The notes: generated by a model from the letters alone, not told the origin. A stretch of DNA of 64,000 bases from Sphingobacteriales bacterium (GCA_947460245.1 CANHGL010000001.1:1-64000), one strand, 5' to 3'. Positions 18,673 through 28,224 are shown, numbered from the stretch's first letter. Numbers and translations are program-made.

Positions 18673-19974
18673 CTATCTTATTTTTAAAGTAACAAAGGAT
18701 ATTACCGCCAGAAGAATACTGATAATCCAGAATCGTATCACAATTTTTGCTTCATGGTATCCCTCTTTTTGATAATGATGATGTAGTGGCGACATCTTAA
18801 AAATGCGCCGACCTTCTCCATATTTCCTTTTTGTATACTTGAAATAACCCACCTGTAAGACAACCGATAGATTTTCTAAAAAGAAAATACCACACAGTAC
18901 AGGAATCAATAATTCTTTTCGAACAATTAATGAAACCGTAGCAATAACACCTCCCAGCATAAGGCTACCAGTATCACCCATGAATACCGTTGCGGGAAAA
19001 GCATTATACCACAAGAACCCTATTGTTGCACCAATTAATGCTGCGCAAACAATCACTACTTCTTCAGAGTTCGGTATATAGAGAACATTGAGGTAATCCG
19101 CAAGCTTTACGTTACCCGATATATAAGCAAATATGGCCAAAGTAATAAGTACTATAACGGATACACCGGCTGCTAAACCATCTATACCATCTGTTAAATT
19201 TGCAGCGTTTGAAACAGCGGAGATTATAAAAATGACAAATGGTATAAAGAATACCCATCCCCATTTTTGATAGTTATTGGTAAACGGCTTCAAGAAATAA
19301 GAATAATCCAACAAATTATCTTTAAAAAAAGGCACATTAGTCTTTAGTGCTTTAGTTTCATGCGACAAGAATTCATCACCCACCTGAATACCTTTGGATT
19401 CATACATTAAATGACCAGAAGAGACTACCTGCTCAGGTTTATCCCAATCAATACCGCCTTGTTTATCTATCTTATAGATAAATACATTATCAAAATCACG
19501 AATTTTTACAGAAGGGTGAAAGTACAGTACACAACCAACTATTAATCCAAGAACTACTTGTGCCAGAATTTTAAACTTACCACGTAATCCTTCCTTATCT
19601 TTTTTAAATACTTTGATGTAGTCATCTAAAAATCCGATAGCACCCATCCAAAGTGTAGATACCAGAAGTAAGATTACATACACATTGTCTAAACGTGCGA
19701 ATAATAATGTCGGTATAACTATAGCTGCGATGATAATGATGCCACCCATAGTTGGGGTACCTTTCTTTTCTACTTGTCCATGCAATCCAAGATCACGAAC
19801 AGATTCACCTATCTGCATTTTTTGCAACCATCGTATAATTCGTTTCCCTATAAGCATAGATATCACTAAGGATAAAATGATAGACATAGATGCTCTGAAG
19901 GAAATATATTGAAACAATCTTGACCAAGTGATGTCAGAATGTTCTTGAAGATATTTAGAAAGATAGTATAACAT
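18673..19974 (-). CDS. mraY: Phospho-N-acetylmuramoyl-pentapeptide transferase
   Basis: The 433-residue polytopic membrane enzyme makes lipid I from UDP-MurNAc-pentapeptide and undecaprenyl phosphate. Diagnostic are [32 protein letters not shown] with the DDY catalytic pair, [12 protein letters not shown], and the cytoplasmic [17 protein letters not shown]. It is about 70 residues longer than E. coli MraY; the extra part is a hydrophilic block at about residues 150-230. The start codon overlaps the murE stop by one base (TAATG), suggesting translational coupling. Confidence 0.96.
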   Translation of the reverse strand: MLYYLSKYLQEHSDITWSRLFQYISFRASMSIILSLVISMLIGKRIIRWLQKMQIGESVRDLGLHGQVEKKGTPTMGGIIIIAAIVIPTLLFARLDNVYVILLLVSTLWMGAIGFLDDYIKVFKKDKEGLRGKFKILAQVVLGLIVGCVLYFHPSVKIRDFDNVFIYKIDKQGGIDWDKPEQVVSSGHLMYESKGIQVGDEFLSHETKALKTNVPFFKDNLLDYSYFLKPFTNNYQKWGWVFFIPFVIFIISAVSNAANLTDGIDGLAAGVSVIVLITLAIFAYISGNVKLADYLNVLYIPNSEEVVIVCAALIGATIGFLWYNAFPATVFMGDTGSLMLGGVIATVSLIVRKELLIPVLCGIFFLENLSVVLQVGYFKYTKRKYGEGRRIFKMSPLHHHYQKEGYHEAKIVIRFWIISILLAVISFVTLKIR

Positions 19975-21440
19975 TACTTGTTTAATTCTTTAAATGATTC
20001 CTGCAATATTGCCTTATCATCAAAGGGGTATTTTATATTATTGATTTCCTGATATTTTTCGTGTCCTTTTCCTGCTAATAGGATAATATCACTCTCCTTG
20101 GCAAGATTACAGGCTATTCGTATAGCCTCTCTTCTATCTGTTACCGACATAACCTTGTTGAAATTATGTGCAGCTACCCCAACCTTCATCTCCTTTATTA
20201 TCTCTTCCGGAACCTCATTGCGTGGGTTATCGGAGGTTAAAATTACTTTTGTAGAAAGTTCTGAAGCGATATGTGCCATTTCCGACCGTTTTGCCTTATC
20301 CCTATTACCACCGCATCCAACTATCGTTATAATTTGCTCATTATGTGTTCTGATTTCATTGATGGTATCCAATACATTCTTCAAGGCGTCTGGAGTATGT
20401 GCGTAATCAACAATACCTATAATCTTTTTTTCAGGAGATAGCTGACAATCAAATCTGCCTTCTGCACCTTTTAATGTTGATATAGCGCTTAAGGCCTCCT
20501 CTTTTTCCATCCCTAAAAGAATACAAGTAGCATATATAGCAAGTAGGTTATACGCATTGAACCTCCCTACCATTTGCAGATGAACTTCTGTATGTTCACA
20601 TTGTACTACTAAACCAGAAAAGGCATTCTCAAGAATTTTAAAGCGAAAATCCGCGAGAGTTTTCAGAGCATAGGTATATTTTGTAGCTTTTGTATTTTGT
20701 AGCATCACCTCCCCTCTCTTATCATCGATATTGGTTATTGCAAAGGCGTTGGAAGAAAGCTGGTCAAAAAATTTCTTCTTTGCATAGATATAATCCTGAA
20801 AAGTCTTATGATAATCCAGGTGATCATGGGTAATATTGGTGAAAATTGCTCCCTTGAAATCTAGACCAAGTATTCTGTCCTGATCCGCTGCATGTGAGCT
20901 TACCTCCATAAATACATATTCACAACCAGCATCTAGCATACTGCTTAGCAACTCATTAATCGAAATAGGATCAGGAGTCGTATGCGTAGACTCAAGCTCT
21001 TCATTATTTATTTTATTGACTATAGTAGATAATAAACCTGCATTGTATCCTTTTTGAATATAAATCTGATGCAATAAAGTAGCTATAGAAGTTTTCCCAT
21101 TAGTTCCGGTAACTCCAATTAGCTGAAGATGCCTGGAAGGATGATTAAAGAAATTAGCTGCTAACAGTGCAGATGTCTTTCTTGCATCACTAACTACTAC
21201 GTAGGTTATATCAGGATGAAGAAAAAGAGGCAAATCTTCACAAACAATAGCTGCAGCACCTTGTTCTATTACTTTTGGAATGAAGACATGACCATCAACA
21301 GCATTTCCTTTTATCGCAAAAAATAAATCACCAGAAGTAATTTCTCTGGAATCTATTTGCAATGCCTTAATAGACATTTCTATATTGCCGATAATCTTTA
21401 TTATCTGCACTCCTTCTAATATGTCATTTAGTTTCTTCAT
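19974..21440 (-). CDS. murE: UDP-MurNAc-tripeptide synthetase, meso-diaminopimelate-adding
   Basis: The 488-residue product adds the third residue of the wall peptide. The P-loop is [19 protein letters not shown], preceded by the usual substrate-binding N-domain ([17 protein letters not shown]). [12 protein letters not shown] near residue 404 carries DNPR, the signature for meso-diaminopimelate rather than lysine. That tells us the wall type. Its stop codon overlaps the mraY start by one base. Confidence 0.96.
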   Translation of the reverse strand: MKKLNDILEGVQIIKIIGNIEMSIKALQIDSREITSGDLFFAIKGNAVDGHVFIPKVIEQGAAAIVCEDLPLFLHPDITYVVVSDARKTSALLAANFFNHPSRHLQLIGVTGTNGKTSIATLLHQIYIQKGYNAGLLSTIVNKINNEELESTHTTPDPISINELLSSMLDAGCEYVFMEVSSHAADQDRILGLDFKGAIFTNITHDHLDYHKTFQDYIYAKKKFFDQLSSNAFAITNIDDKRGEVMLQNTKATKYTYALKTLADFRFKILENAFSGLVVQCEHTEVHLQMVGRFNAYNLLAIYATCILLGMEKEEALSAISTLKGAEGRFDCQLSPEKKIIGIVDYAHTPDALKNVLDTINEIRTHNEQIITIVGCGGNRDKAKRSEMAHIASELSTKVILTSDNPRNEVPEEIIKEMKVGVAAHNFNKVMSVTDRREAIRIACNLAKESDIILLAGKGHEKYQEINNIKYPFDDKAILQESFKELNK

Positions 21441-21473
21441 TTACGGATGCAATGCATCTTCCTATTTATATAT

Positions 21474-23576
21474 TTATCTCAATACTAACTGAATAATACT
21501 CCCTTTAATTGATTCACTTCCCGGTACAATCGACTGTCCTATTACTTTTCCTTTACCTGAGAAGAGTACTTTTAATCCTTTGTTCTCGAGTAGATAAATT
21601 GCATCATCTACCAACATCCCTTTTACATTTGGAACTCGATCTTCCTGTTCTTTAAGCATACCTACTCCTACTTTATTAGAACTAAGTGTTTGCATAAAAG
21701 CATATTCATATTGCTGAGGAAAATCAAATTTTATTTTAAATCGCTTATCAATCTCTCCAATAGCGTTTTTATCAGATACTACTAATGGCAGGGGCTTATT
21801 AGCCAGCATTGAGTCTTTATTTATTGCCACATTAGATTTAATATTAGAGGTTATAATTTTATCTGCCATAGTTTTAAATACAGGAGCAGATACGGCTCCA
21901 CCTGTTGTAAATAAGCCTTGTGGACCTCCTATAACTACTATGCAAGAATATAATGGTGCGTCTGCAGGAAAAAAGCCAACAAAAGAAGAGAGATTAGCTC
22001 CAGAGTAACCCATACTGCCGGAATTCATTTCTGCAGTTCCCGTCTTACCTGCTATGCGATAATGAGGTGAAAAAATCTTACGGGCAGTTCCATTTGGATC
22101 TTCTATTACACGCAACATAATTTCTTTTGCCATTTTTGCTGCTTCCTCTTTACATATCCTATATCCACTATTATCTGACGGCTTATATTCGCGAATTATA
22201 TTTCCATTATCTACTACACGTTGGATAATGTAAGGCTTAACACGTAGTCCATTATTGGCTATAGCATTATAGAAGGTCAGAATTTGAAGAGGAGTAAATT
22301 TAACTTCGTATCCATGGGCAATCCATGGCAGAGATGTAAAACTCCATTTTTCAGGTTTATATACAGTAGGTAAGGCCTCACCTTTCAAATCAATGTTTGT
22401 TTTTCGGGTTAATCCAAACTGACTGATTTTATCATAAAATTTTTGACGGTTGGAGTTATATCGTTGTGTAACCCATTTTGCTATAGCTACATTGGAAGAA
22501 ATAGCAAAAGCTTTACCCGGGGTGAGAAAAGTATATTGTGTGTTATGTCCGTCATCCGTAAGAGGTGTTCCACCAAAATCGGCGCTGGCGTGATTGGAAT
22601 TAATAGAATCGGTAAGCTTTAAATAGCCATCATCAAATAGTGCAAGATAGGCTGCAGCCTTAAAAACAGAACCAGGCTCATTGCTTAGTGCTAACGCATA
22701 ATTATAATTTTCAGAATAAGAACTATCTGCAGTTCTACCCAAATTAGCTATCGCTTTTATAGCACCCGTTTTCACTTCCATCAGTACAGCACAACCAAAA
22801 GCAGCACGATAGTCAGTTACCGCTTGCATCAAGGTAGACTCTGTAATGTCTTGTAATCCTAAATCAATAGTAGTGATTATATCATAACCATTTCTCGGTT
22901 CAATCTGCCCGGTACTGTTGATAGGAATCCATTCTCCCCCTGCAATTTTCTGTTTAAGTATTTTCCCTTTAACTCCACTCAATAAAGAATCTGCAGCTTC
23001 CTCTATGCCTATATCCTTTGCATTCTGACGAATTAATCCAATAGTGCGCTTTGCTAAATTACCATACGGGTTTGTTCTCTCCTGGTGGGTTTCTATAATA
23101 AGACCACTCTTAAATCTTCTTTCTCTCAGTAAAGGCCATTGTTTTATTTCCTTAAGCAGACTATAATCTGCACGACTACATAATAAGAAGTATCGTTTTC
23201 TGGTATTTCTTGCTTTTATTAATTGCTGTTTATACCCTTGGATAGAATTCAAATTAAATTTTTGCCACATAAAAAAAGCAAGAGAGTCTACACTCTTTGC
23301 AAACAGGTCATTGCTCATTGCTTTGGATGCAAAGTCAATATGCAATTCAAAATATGGAACGGAAGTAGCCAGTAGTTTATCATCTGCAGAATATATGTTT
23401 CCACGTTCCGCAGGAATAGCGAATATAGAGGTAGTGAGACTATCAGATAAAGCTTTCCAGTTTTTCTGTTTATCTGTCTGAATATTATATACATTGGCAA
23501 GGACGGCAAAGCCAAATACAACGCATAGTGCACCAATGAAGTAGATTCGAAATAATATGTTCGTTTTTATATTCAT
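21474..23576 (-). CDS. ftsI: Class B penicillin-binding protein (FtsI/SpoVD type) with PASTA domain
   Basis: The 700-residue product has a short cytoplasmic tip and one membrane segment (about 8-29), a PBP dimerisation domain, and a transpeptidase domain. The three catalytic motifs are intact: SVFK (Ser303 to Lys306), SSN (360-362) and KTGT (511-514). A C-terminal PASTA domain (about 645-700) starts at RVPNVKGMLVDDAIYLLE. It crosslinks septal wall peptides and is the expected partner of FtsW. The PASTA domain makes it SpoVD/PBP2x-like in layout, unlike E. coli FtsI. Confidence 0.94.
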   Translation of the reverse strand: MNIKTNILFRIYFIGALCVVFGFAVLANVYNIQTDKQKNWKALSDSLTTSIFAIPAERGNIYSADDKLLATSVPYFELHIDFASKAMSNDLFAKSVDSLAFFMWQKFNLNSIQGYKQQLIKARNTRKRYFLLCSRADYSLLKEIKQWPLLRERRFKSGLIIETHQERTNPYGNLAKRTIGLIRQNAKDIGIEEAADSLLSGVKGKILKQKIAGGEWIPINSTGQIEPRNGYDIITTIDLGLQDITESTLMQAVTDYRAAFGCAVLMEVKTGAIKAIANLGRTADSSYSENYNYALALSNEPGSVFKAAAYLALFDDGYLKLTDSINSNHASADFGGTPLTDDGHNTQYTFLTPGKAFAISSNVAIAKWVTQRYNSNRQKFYDKISQFGLTRKTNIDLKGEALPTVYKPEKWSFTSLPWIAHGYEVKFTPLQILTFYNAIANNGLRVKPYIIQRVVDNGNIIREYKPSDNSGYRICKEEAAKMAKEIMLRVIEDPNGTARKIFSPHYRIAGKTGTAEMNSGSMGYSGANLSSFVGFFPADAPLYSCIVVIGGPQGLFTTGGAVSAPVFKTMADKIITSNIKSNVAINKDSMLANKPLPLVVSDKNAIGEIDKRFKIKFDFPQQYEYAFMQTLSSNKVGVGMLKEQEDRVPNVKGMLVDDAIYLLENKGLKVLFSGKGKVIGQSIVPGSESIKGSIIQLVLR

Positions 23577-23590
23577 TGCCTTAGACGCGA

Positions 23591-24001
23591 CTAATCTTTT
23601 TTATTATTGGTATTGTTTTGAATGAAATGATTTTTGGAAACTGAAATTTTCTTAGGTGGCTCTTGCAATGCTTTTAATCCATAAGGCTCCAGTATTTTTT
23701 GCAACTCCGATTGTTTACTCTTCTGATTCATGTCTGCTTTTATAGCAATATGTTCCCAACGCAGCAACTTTATAGTTTCTTGCTTCTTTGAAATATTCCG
23801 ATTAAATCGAACGGCAAGATGCGTGTTGAAAATTTCAAGTACTCCGATACCTACAATTGCCAGAACAAATAGGAAATTATGTATTACCTGAGCATAAGAG
23901 ATGAACTCATGAACGCCAAAGAAATGGAGCAGACCTTCAATCACACGTCGGGAGCGACTTTGTGAATGATTAATATCTGTATGTAATACCTCTTCTGTCA
24001 T
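23591..24001 (-). CDS. ftsL: FtsL-like division protein
   Basis: The 136-residue product has a cytoplasmic N-terminus of about 40 residues, one membrane helix (NFLFVLAIVGIGVLEIF, about 43-59) and an extracytoplasmic coiled coil of about 50 residues (NISKKQETIKLLRWEHIAIK onward). This layout, together with its place between rsmH and the PBP gene, marks it as the FtsL-like member of the FtsQBL complex. Sequence identity within this family is always low, so position carries most of the weight. Confidence 0.82.
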   Translation of the reverse strand: MTEEVLHTDINHSQSRSRRVIEGLLHFFGVHEFISYAQVIHNFLFVLAIVGIGVLEIFNTHLAVRFNRNISKKQETIKLLRWEHIAIKADMNQKSKQSELQKILEPYGLKALQEPPKKISVSKNHFIQNNTNNKKD

Positions 24002-24021
24002 ATAATAGACAATGCTTGTGT

Positions 24022-24915
24022 TTATATTTTCTCTGCTATTCTCAACTTTGCACTTCTCGATCTTGGATTATGCTTCAACTCTTGCTGGCTTGCCTCAATT
24101 GGCTTTTTGGTAATTGCCTTTAGATGATGCTCAAAATTTCCAAATACATCTTTATCGGGTTCACCTTCAAACACGCCGCTCTTCATAAAATTTTTCACTA
24201 ATCGATCTTCTAAAGAATGGTAACTCATCACCACTAGTCTTCCCTCATCCTGTAAAACATCTTCACTCTGTATAAGAAATTCTTTGATACCATTGAGTTC
24301 ATCGTTAACCTCAATCCGAATAGCCTGAAATACCTGCGCCAAATATTTTACTTCAATTCCTTTAGAGACAGATTTACAGATTTCTACTAAATCCTTAGTC
24401 GTATTGATGGGCTGTATTGCTCTTTGTTCAATAATCTTATTCGCTAAAGTCTTGGCATTTTGTACTTCTCCATAAAATCCCAGTATATGCTGAAGTTGCT
24501 CTGCAGAGTAGGTGTTTACGATATCCTTAGCAGAAACAATTTGACGCCTATCCATACGCATATCCAGAGGAGCATCAAACCGAGTTGCAAATCCTCGGGA
24601 TGGTTCATCTATTTGGTAGGAGGAAATACCAAAGTCAGCTAAGATGCCATTTACGCGAGTTACTCCGTGCAATTTTAAAAATCGTTTTAGATATCTGTAA
24701 TTTGCCTGTATCAATACAAAGCGAGCATCATCCGGCACATTACGCTTTGCATCTTCATCAACATCAAATGCAAAAAGTTTTCCTTTACTTCCTAGCTGCT
24801 CTAAAATTTTTGCGGAATGACCTCCGCCTCCAAATGTTACATCCACATAGACCCCCTCTTTATTTATGTTTAATGCTTCTATGCATTCTTTAAGCATTAC
24901 GGGGATATGGTACAT
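24022..24915 (-). CDS. rsmH: 16S rRNA (cytosine-1402-N4)-methyltransferase
   Basis: The 297-residue product methylates C1402 in the ribosomal P site. It shows the MraW/RsmH pattern: YHIPVMLKECIEALNI at the start, the SAM loop YVDVTFGGGGHSAKILEQL, ILADFGISSYQIDEPSRGF, and the C-terminal NPRSRSAKLRIAEKI. It is the second gene of the dcw operon, 24 bases after mraZ, as in most bacteria. Confidence 0.97.
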   Translation of the reverse strand: MYHIPVMLKECIEALNINKEGVYVDVTFGGGGHSAKILEQLGSKGKLFAFDVDEDAKRNVPDDARFVLIQANYRYLKRFLKLHGVTRVNGILADFGISSYQIDEPSRGFATRFDAPLDMRMDRRQIVSAKDIVNTYSAEQLQHILGFYGEVQNAKTLANKIIEQRAIQPINTTKDLVEICKSVSKGIEVKYLAQVFQAIRIEVNDELNGIKEFLIQSEDVLQDEGRLVVMSYHSLEDRLVKNFMKSGVFEGEPDKDVFGNFEHHLKAITKKPIEASQQELKHNPRSRSAKLRIAEKI

Positions 24916-24939
24916 TTTCTTTTCTCTACTTTTTAAGAA

Positions 24940-25395
24940 CTATTTATTGCCGCTCAATTTGGCCCAAATATCATCTGCCATTTGTGCGAAATTCTCCGGC
25001 TCTTTAACATTGCTGTAATAAGTTTCACTGCTCCATATTTCTATTACATCATGGAAAGCGAGGATTACAACTTCATCTTTGACATTAACCGCTTCTATTA
25101 ATCGCTTAGGGATTAATACCCGATCATTAGCATCCAGCTCAATCTGGGTAGCTGCCTGATAGAAAAACCTTAAAAATTCTCTCTCTTTTGATTGGAAATA
25201 GCTCAACTTATTGAGCTCCTGGGTAATAGAATTCCATTGATGAATAGGATAAAGGCGCAGACAATTATCCAATCCTTTATTAAGTACATATTTAGTTCGG
25301 GTATCCTCCGGAATCTGACGCAAAAGGTCGGTCGGCAAGCGCAAACGGCCTTTACCGTCTACTTTTACTTCATATTGACCTGTTAATGCGTGCAT
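24940..25395 (-). CDS. mraZ: Transcriptional regulator MraZ
   Basis: The 151-residue product has two SpoVT-AbrB-like swapped-hairpin domains: LTGQYEVKVDGKGRLRLPTDL at the start and IELDANDRVLIPKRLIEAVNV in the second half. MraZ binds repeated short boxes upstream of its own operon and controls dcw expression. The open frame runs upstream to 25458, but that extension contains the promoter and operator, so the ATG at 25395 (giving MHALTGQYEV) is the start. It heads the 13-gene operon ending with ftsZ. Confidence 0.95.
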   Translation of the reverse strand: MHALTGQYEVKVDGKGRLRLPTDLLRQIPEDTRTKYVLNKGLDNCLRLYPIHQWNSITQELNKLSYFQSKEREFLRFFYQAATQIELDANDRVLIPKRLIEAVNVKDEVVILAFHDVIEIWSSETYYSNVKEPENFAQMADDIWAKLSGNK

Positions 25396-25415
25396 GTTTA
25401 TTAAAATCTGATGAA

Positions 25416-25423
25416 CAAAAATA
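25416..25423 (-). promoter_or_regulatory. -7 promoter element of mraZ / the dcw operon
   Basis: The minus strand reads TATTTTTG, a match to TAnnTTTG, 20 bases before the mraZ ATG. The MraZ-like boxes at 25444-25467 lie just upstream, over the expected -33 area. A TTTG is present at 25438-25441, though the 14-base spacing is shorter than usual. Confidence 0.6.
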
Positions 25424-25443
25424 GAATAAAAGTGACACAAATT

Positions 25444-25467
25444 CCCACTTTCTACCACTTTTTACCA
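25444..25467 (-). promoter_or_regulatory. Probable MraZ operator: three TGGK boxes at 10-bp period
   Basis: On the minus strand TGGT, TGGT and TGGG start at 25467, 25457 and 25447. They are exactly 10 bases apart and share the context AAAGTGG before the second and third. Known MraZ sites are tandem TGGGN boxes on a 10-bp period in E. coli and AAAGTGK repeats in mycoplasmas, so the match is in sequence, spacing and position. Autoregulation of the dcw operon is inferred. Confidence 0.75.
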
Positions 25468-25470
25468 TTG

Positions 25471-25630
25471 ATAATCATGTTGATAACTCAAATTCTGTGT
25501 ATATCTCAAAAGAATCTGTGAATTAGATGTTGAAAACTATTACACACCCCAATAATGACTGGTAATGCACGTACACATAGCATTATGCACTATGTGGAAA
25601 ATAAATAGCTAAATAATTGGAATAGGGCAC
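25471..25630. other. Remaining mraZ upstream region with DnaA-box-like and TNATGCAC sites
   Basis: No gene is visible here. TTATCAACA (minus strand, 25478-25486) and TTTTCCACA (minus strand, 25593-25601) each differ from the DnaA box TTATCCACA by one base. TTATGCACT lies on the plus strand at 25583-25591. TAATGCAC (25563-25570) and TTATGCAC (25583-25590) are 20 bases apart. ACATAG/CTATGT also form an inverted repeat around the second one. Function is unknown. Confidence 0.3.
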
Positions 25631-25657
25631 AAAAAAAGCCGGAAAAAATCCGGCTTT
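25631..25657 (-). terminator. Rho-independent terminator of the DEAD-box helicase gene
   Basis: A 9-bp stem AAAGCCGGA (25635-25643) / TCCGGCTTT (25649-25657) has a 5-base loop. On the minus strand it is followed by a T-run down to 25631. It lies 19 bases after the helicase stop. Confidence 0.9.
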
Positions 25658-25676
25658 ATATTTTTAATTTTTAAAA

Positions 25677-27374
25677 TTATCTGTCATCCCGTTCTCTGGC
25701 ACGCTCTACCATTGGCTTACCTGCCCCTTTATTTCTCTTAAAAACGGCTAGAATTTGCTCTGCATCATCACTACGTGTGGCAAAGAAGGAGAAATTGTCT
25801 AGTATTTTGATGTCATCAATCCTTCTTGGATCTACTCCAGCGTCTGCTTTTAAGATATCTAATAACTGGCGGGGAGTCATTCCATCTGCACGGCCTTTAG
25901 CAAAAAACAAACGAGTAGAAGAGGTAGAAGAACGCCTTCTTCCGGCTTCCCTTCCTCCGCTGTCTCTTCTATCTCTATCACCACTATCACTATGTCTTTC
26001 GAAACCACCTCTTCTGTCTCCACTGCGCTCATATCTGTTCGTGAATTCTTCTTTCACTACTTCCTTGATTTGTTTATACGTCTTAGGATTTAATTCATCT
26101 TTAGCAAAATGTTTAATCAAGGCAGCTACTATCACTGCAGGATCTGCATCACCTAAAAGCTCTGACGCTAATTGGGTATATTCTCCATAATGCTCTGTAC
26201 CAATTATGGTCTCTACATGTTCTACCAATCTACGCTTCTTGATCATCACCATATCTTCTGCACTTGGCAATTTACCTTTCTTCATCTTTGCCTTCACCAG
26301 CCTTTCTACAAACTGCAACTTTCTTCTTTCTGATGGGGAGATAATTGCAATTGCCTTACCCAGTTTCCCGGCCCGACCAGTTCTGCCAATACGGTGTACA
26401 TAACTCTCTGAATCCTGAGGTAATCCATAATTAATTACGTGTGTAAGATCTTGTATATCTATCCCTCTTGCAGCAACATCTGTTGCCACTAAAACCCCGT
26501 ATTTATTGGACTTAAACTGCTTAACAACTTTTTCCCTTAAGTTCTGCTGGATATCTCCATGCAGTGCATCTGTGCTGTAGCCTTTGTCATTTAGGTGATT
26601 AGCTATTTCTATTACTTCTGCTTTTGTATTGCAAAAGATAATTCCATAAAAATCTTCTTCAACATCCAGCACACGACACAATGCGTCAAATTTATCTCTG
26701 TCTGGAACTTCAAAATAAGATTGATCGATATTGATATTGGTAACTTCTTGTTTTTTGATCTGTACCATATCAAACTTACCCATATATCGTTTTGCCAAGG
26801 ATAATATTCTATCCGGCATGGTAGCAGAGAATAACAACATTCTCCTCTCCGGGCTACAAGATTTTAATATCAACTCTATATCCTCAATAAAGCCCATATT
26901 CAACATCTCATCTGCCTCATCCAACACCACAAACTTTACTTCATCGAGAATTAGTTTTTTACGTTCAATCAAATCAATTACACGACCAGGCGTTCCAACC
27001 ACTACGTGCGTACCTTTTTCCAAGTCACGCATCTGTGAACTTATAGGAGCACCACCATAAACTGTAGTAATCCAGATTTTTTTTGACCCTTTGAAGCTTT
27101 TAATTTCTTCGGCTGTTTGTATGGCCAACTCTCGTGTCGGAGCCAAAACAAGTGCCTGAATACTTCTCTGATTAGGATCAAATCGCTCAAGTATTGGCAA
27201 GCCGAAGGCTGCCGTTTTACCTGTTCCAGTCTGTGCCTGACCCACAATATCAAGGTTTCCCTTTAACAAGAGAGGAATGGTCTGTTCCTGAATAGGTGTG
27301 GGAGCGTTAAATCCCTTTTTTTCTAATGCGAGTAAAATTTCTTCACTTAACCCCAATGCTCTAAATCCTTCCAT
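25677..27374 (-). CDS. DEAD-box ATP-dependent RNA helicase with DbpA-type RNA-binding domain
   Basis: The 565-residue product has all core helicase motifs: Q motif (FNAPTPIQEQTIPLLL), motif I AQTGTGKTAAF, Ia PTRELA, Ib TPGR, II VLDEADEM, III SAT, V VATDVAARGIDI and VI HRIGRTGRAG. A basic Arg/Gly/Ser-rich linker follows (about 440-490). The C-terminal domain, RLFFAKGRADGMTPRQLLDI onward, is of the DbpA RNA-binding type. The layout fits DeaD/CsdA-like helicases that help ribosome assembly or mRNA decay, especially in the cold. It has a well-formed promoter (27403-27433) and its own terminator. Confidence 0.93.
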   Translation of the reverse strand: MEGFRALGLSEEILLALEKKGFNAPTPIQEQTIPLLLKGNLDIVGQAQTGTGKTAAFGLPILERFDPNQRSIQALVLAPTRELAIQTAEEIKSFKGSKKIWITTVYGGAPISSQMRDLEKGTHVVVGTPGRVIDLIERKKLILDEVKFVVLDEADEMLNMGFIEDIELILKSCSPERRMLLFSATMPDRILSLAKRYMGKFDMVQIKKQEVTNINIDQSYFEVPDRDKFDALCRVLDVEEDFYGIIFCNTKAEVIEIANHLNDKGYSTDALHGDIQQNLREKVVKQFKSNKYGVLVATDVAARGIDIQDLTHVINYGLPQDSESYVHRIGRTGRAGKLGKAIAIISPSERRKLQFVERLVKAKMKKGKLPSAEDMVMIKKRRLVEHVETIIGTEHYGEYTQLASELLGDADPAVIVAALIKHFAKDELNPKTYKQIKEVVKEEFTNRYERSGDRRGGFERHSDSGDRDRRDSGGREAGRRRSSTSSTRLFFAKGRADGMTPRQLLDILKADAGVDPRRIDDIKILDNFSFFATRSDDAEQILAVFKRNKGAGKPMVERARERDDR

Positions 27375-27402
27375 AAAAAGTAAAATTATTAAAATTGAAG
27401 TG

Positions 27403-27433
27403 CAAATATACGCTGATTATGTGAATGTTACAA
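27403..27433 (-). promoter_or_regulatory. Promoter of the DEAD-box helicase gene
   Basis: The minus strand has TTG (27433-27431), then 20 bases, then TATATTTG (27410-27403). This fits both the Bacteroidota -33 and -7 elements at normal spacing. It is the best complete promoter seen in the window; the leader to the ATG at 27374 would be only about 20 bases. Confidence 0.7.
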
Positions 27434-27468
27434 TTTCCAAGGAGTAAATCGTATTGCTATTGAGTTAA

Positions 27469-28164
27469 TTAAAGCAGGTTATTCGCTCTAAAGCTAAAAT
27501 ATTTGTCGTGGGCAATGATAATATGATCCAATATCTCAATTTCCAATAATTTACCTCCATCATATGCTTTTTTAGTAAGTTGCTTATCACTTTCGCTTGG
27601 TGTTAAATTTCCAGATGGATGATTATGACATAATATTATCCCCGATGCAAGTGCTTTAATGGCAATATTGAAAATGATTTTCATATCTGCAACCGTACCG
27701 CTAACGCCTCCGCTACTGATTTTATGTTTAGATATAAACTTACCATTTCTGTTTAAACAGATTATCCAAAATTCTTCATGAAATAAATCTGAAAGGATGG
27801 GAGACAAAATATCAAAAACATCTTTATCTGAAACCACCTTCTTGGCTGGCTTTACTGTTGTCTGTGATCTCCTTCTGCCAAGTTCAAGAGCCGCTGTAAT
27901 ACAAACAGCCTTTACTTCTCCTATGCCTTTAAATAATTTAAAGTCGGGGATAGAACACTTACTTAGCTCTACTAAATCATTATTAACGGAAGCCAGAATT
28001 TGTTTGGATAAGTCTAAAGCTGACAAGGATGAAGATCCCGAACCTATAACAATTGCTAGTAGTTCAGCATCCGTTAGCGTGTGCTTTCCTTTTTCATTCA
28101 ACTTCTCCCTAGGCCGATCTTCCTCTGCCCAAAACCGGATAGCAAGTTTATGGTCATTCAACAT
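27469..28164 (-). CDS. radC: RadC-family JAB/MPN-domain protein
   Basis: The 231-residue product matches the RadC family. A helix-hairpin-helix-like N-terminal part comes first (LTDAELLAIVIGSGSSSLSA, then FKGIGEVKAVCITAALELG), followed by a JAMM domain whose metal motif is complete: LCHNHPSGNLTPSESDKQLT (His-x-His and downstream Asp). Although named a DNA repair protein, its true activity is unsettled; a metalloprotease-like or nuclease role has been suggested. It lies downstream of rpsT, behind a terminator. Confidence 0.92.
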   Translation of the reverse strand: MLNDHKLAIRFWAEEDRPREKLNEKGKHTLTDAELLAIVIGSGSSSLSALDLSKQILASVNNDLVELSKCSIPDFKLFKGIGEVKAVCITAALELGRRRSQTTVKPAKKVVSDKDVFDILSPILSDLFHEEFWIICLNRNGKFISKHKISSGGVSGTVADMKIIFNIAIKALASGIILCHNHPSGNLTPSESDKQLTKKAYDGGKLLEIEILDHIIIAHDKYFSFRANNLL

Positions 28165-28167
28165 AAA

Positions 28168-28199
28168 TTAAAAATGGTGTACCCTTTAGATACACCATT
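28168..28199 (-). terminator. Rho-independent terminator of rpsT
   Basis: The stem AATGGTGTA (28173-28181) / TACACCATT (28191-28199) has a 9-base loop and a T-rich tail on the minus strand. It lies 26 bases after the rpsT stop and just before the radC start. Confidence 0.8.
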
Positions 28200-28224
28200 C
28201 AGTATTTTTCCATAAAAACTGTGC

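Noticed and set aside
25471-25676. Chromosomal replication origin
   Set aside because: Only a few DnaA-like near-matches, no AT-rich unwinding repeats and no dnaA/dnaN or similar genes nearby; kept only as a low-level observation.
25777-26190. 137-residue plus-strand ORF inside the helicase gene
   Set aside because: It lies fully opposite conserved helicase coding sequence and has a biased Ser/Leu composition.
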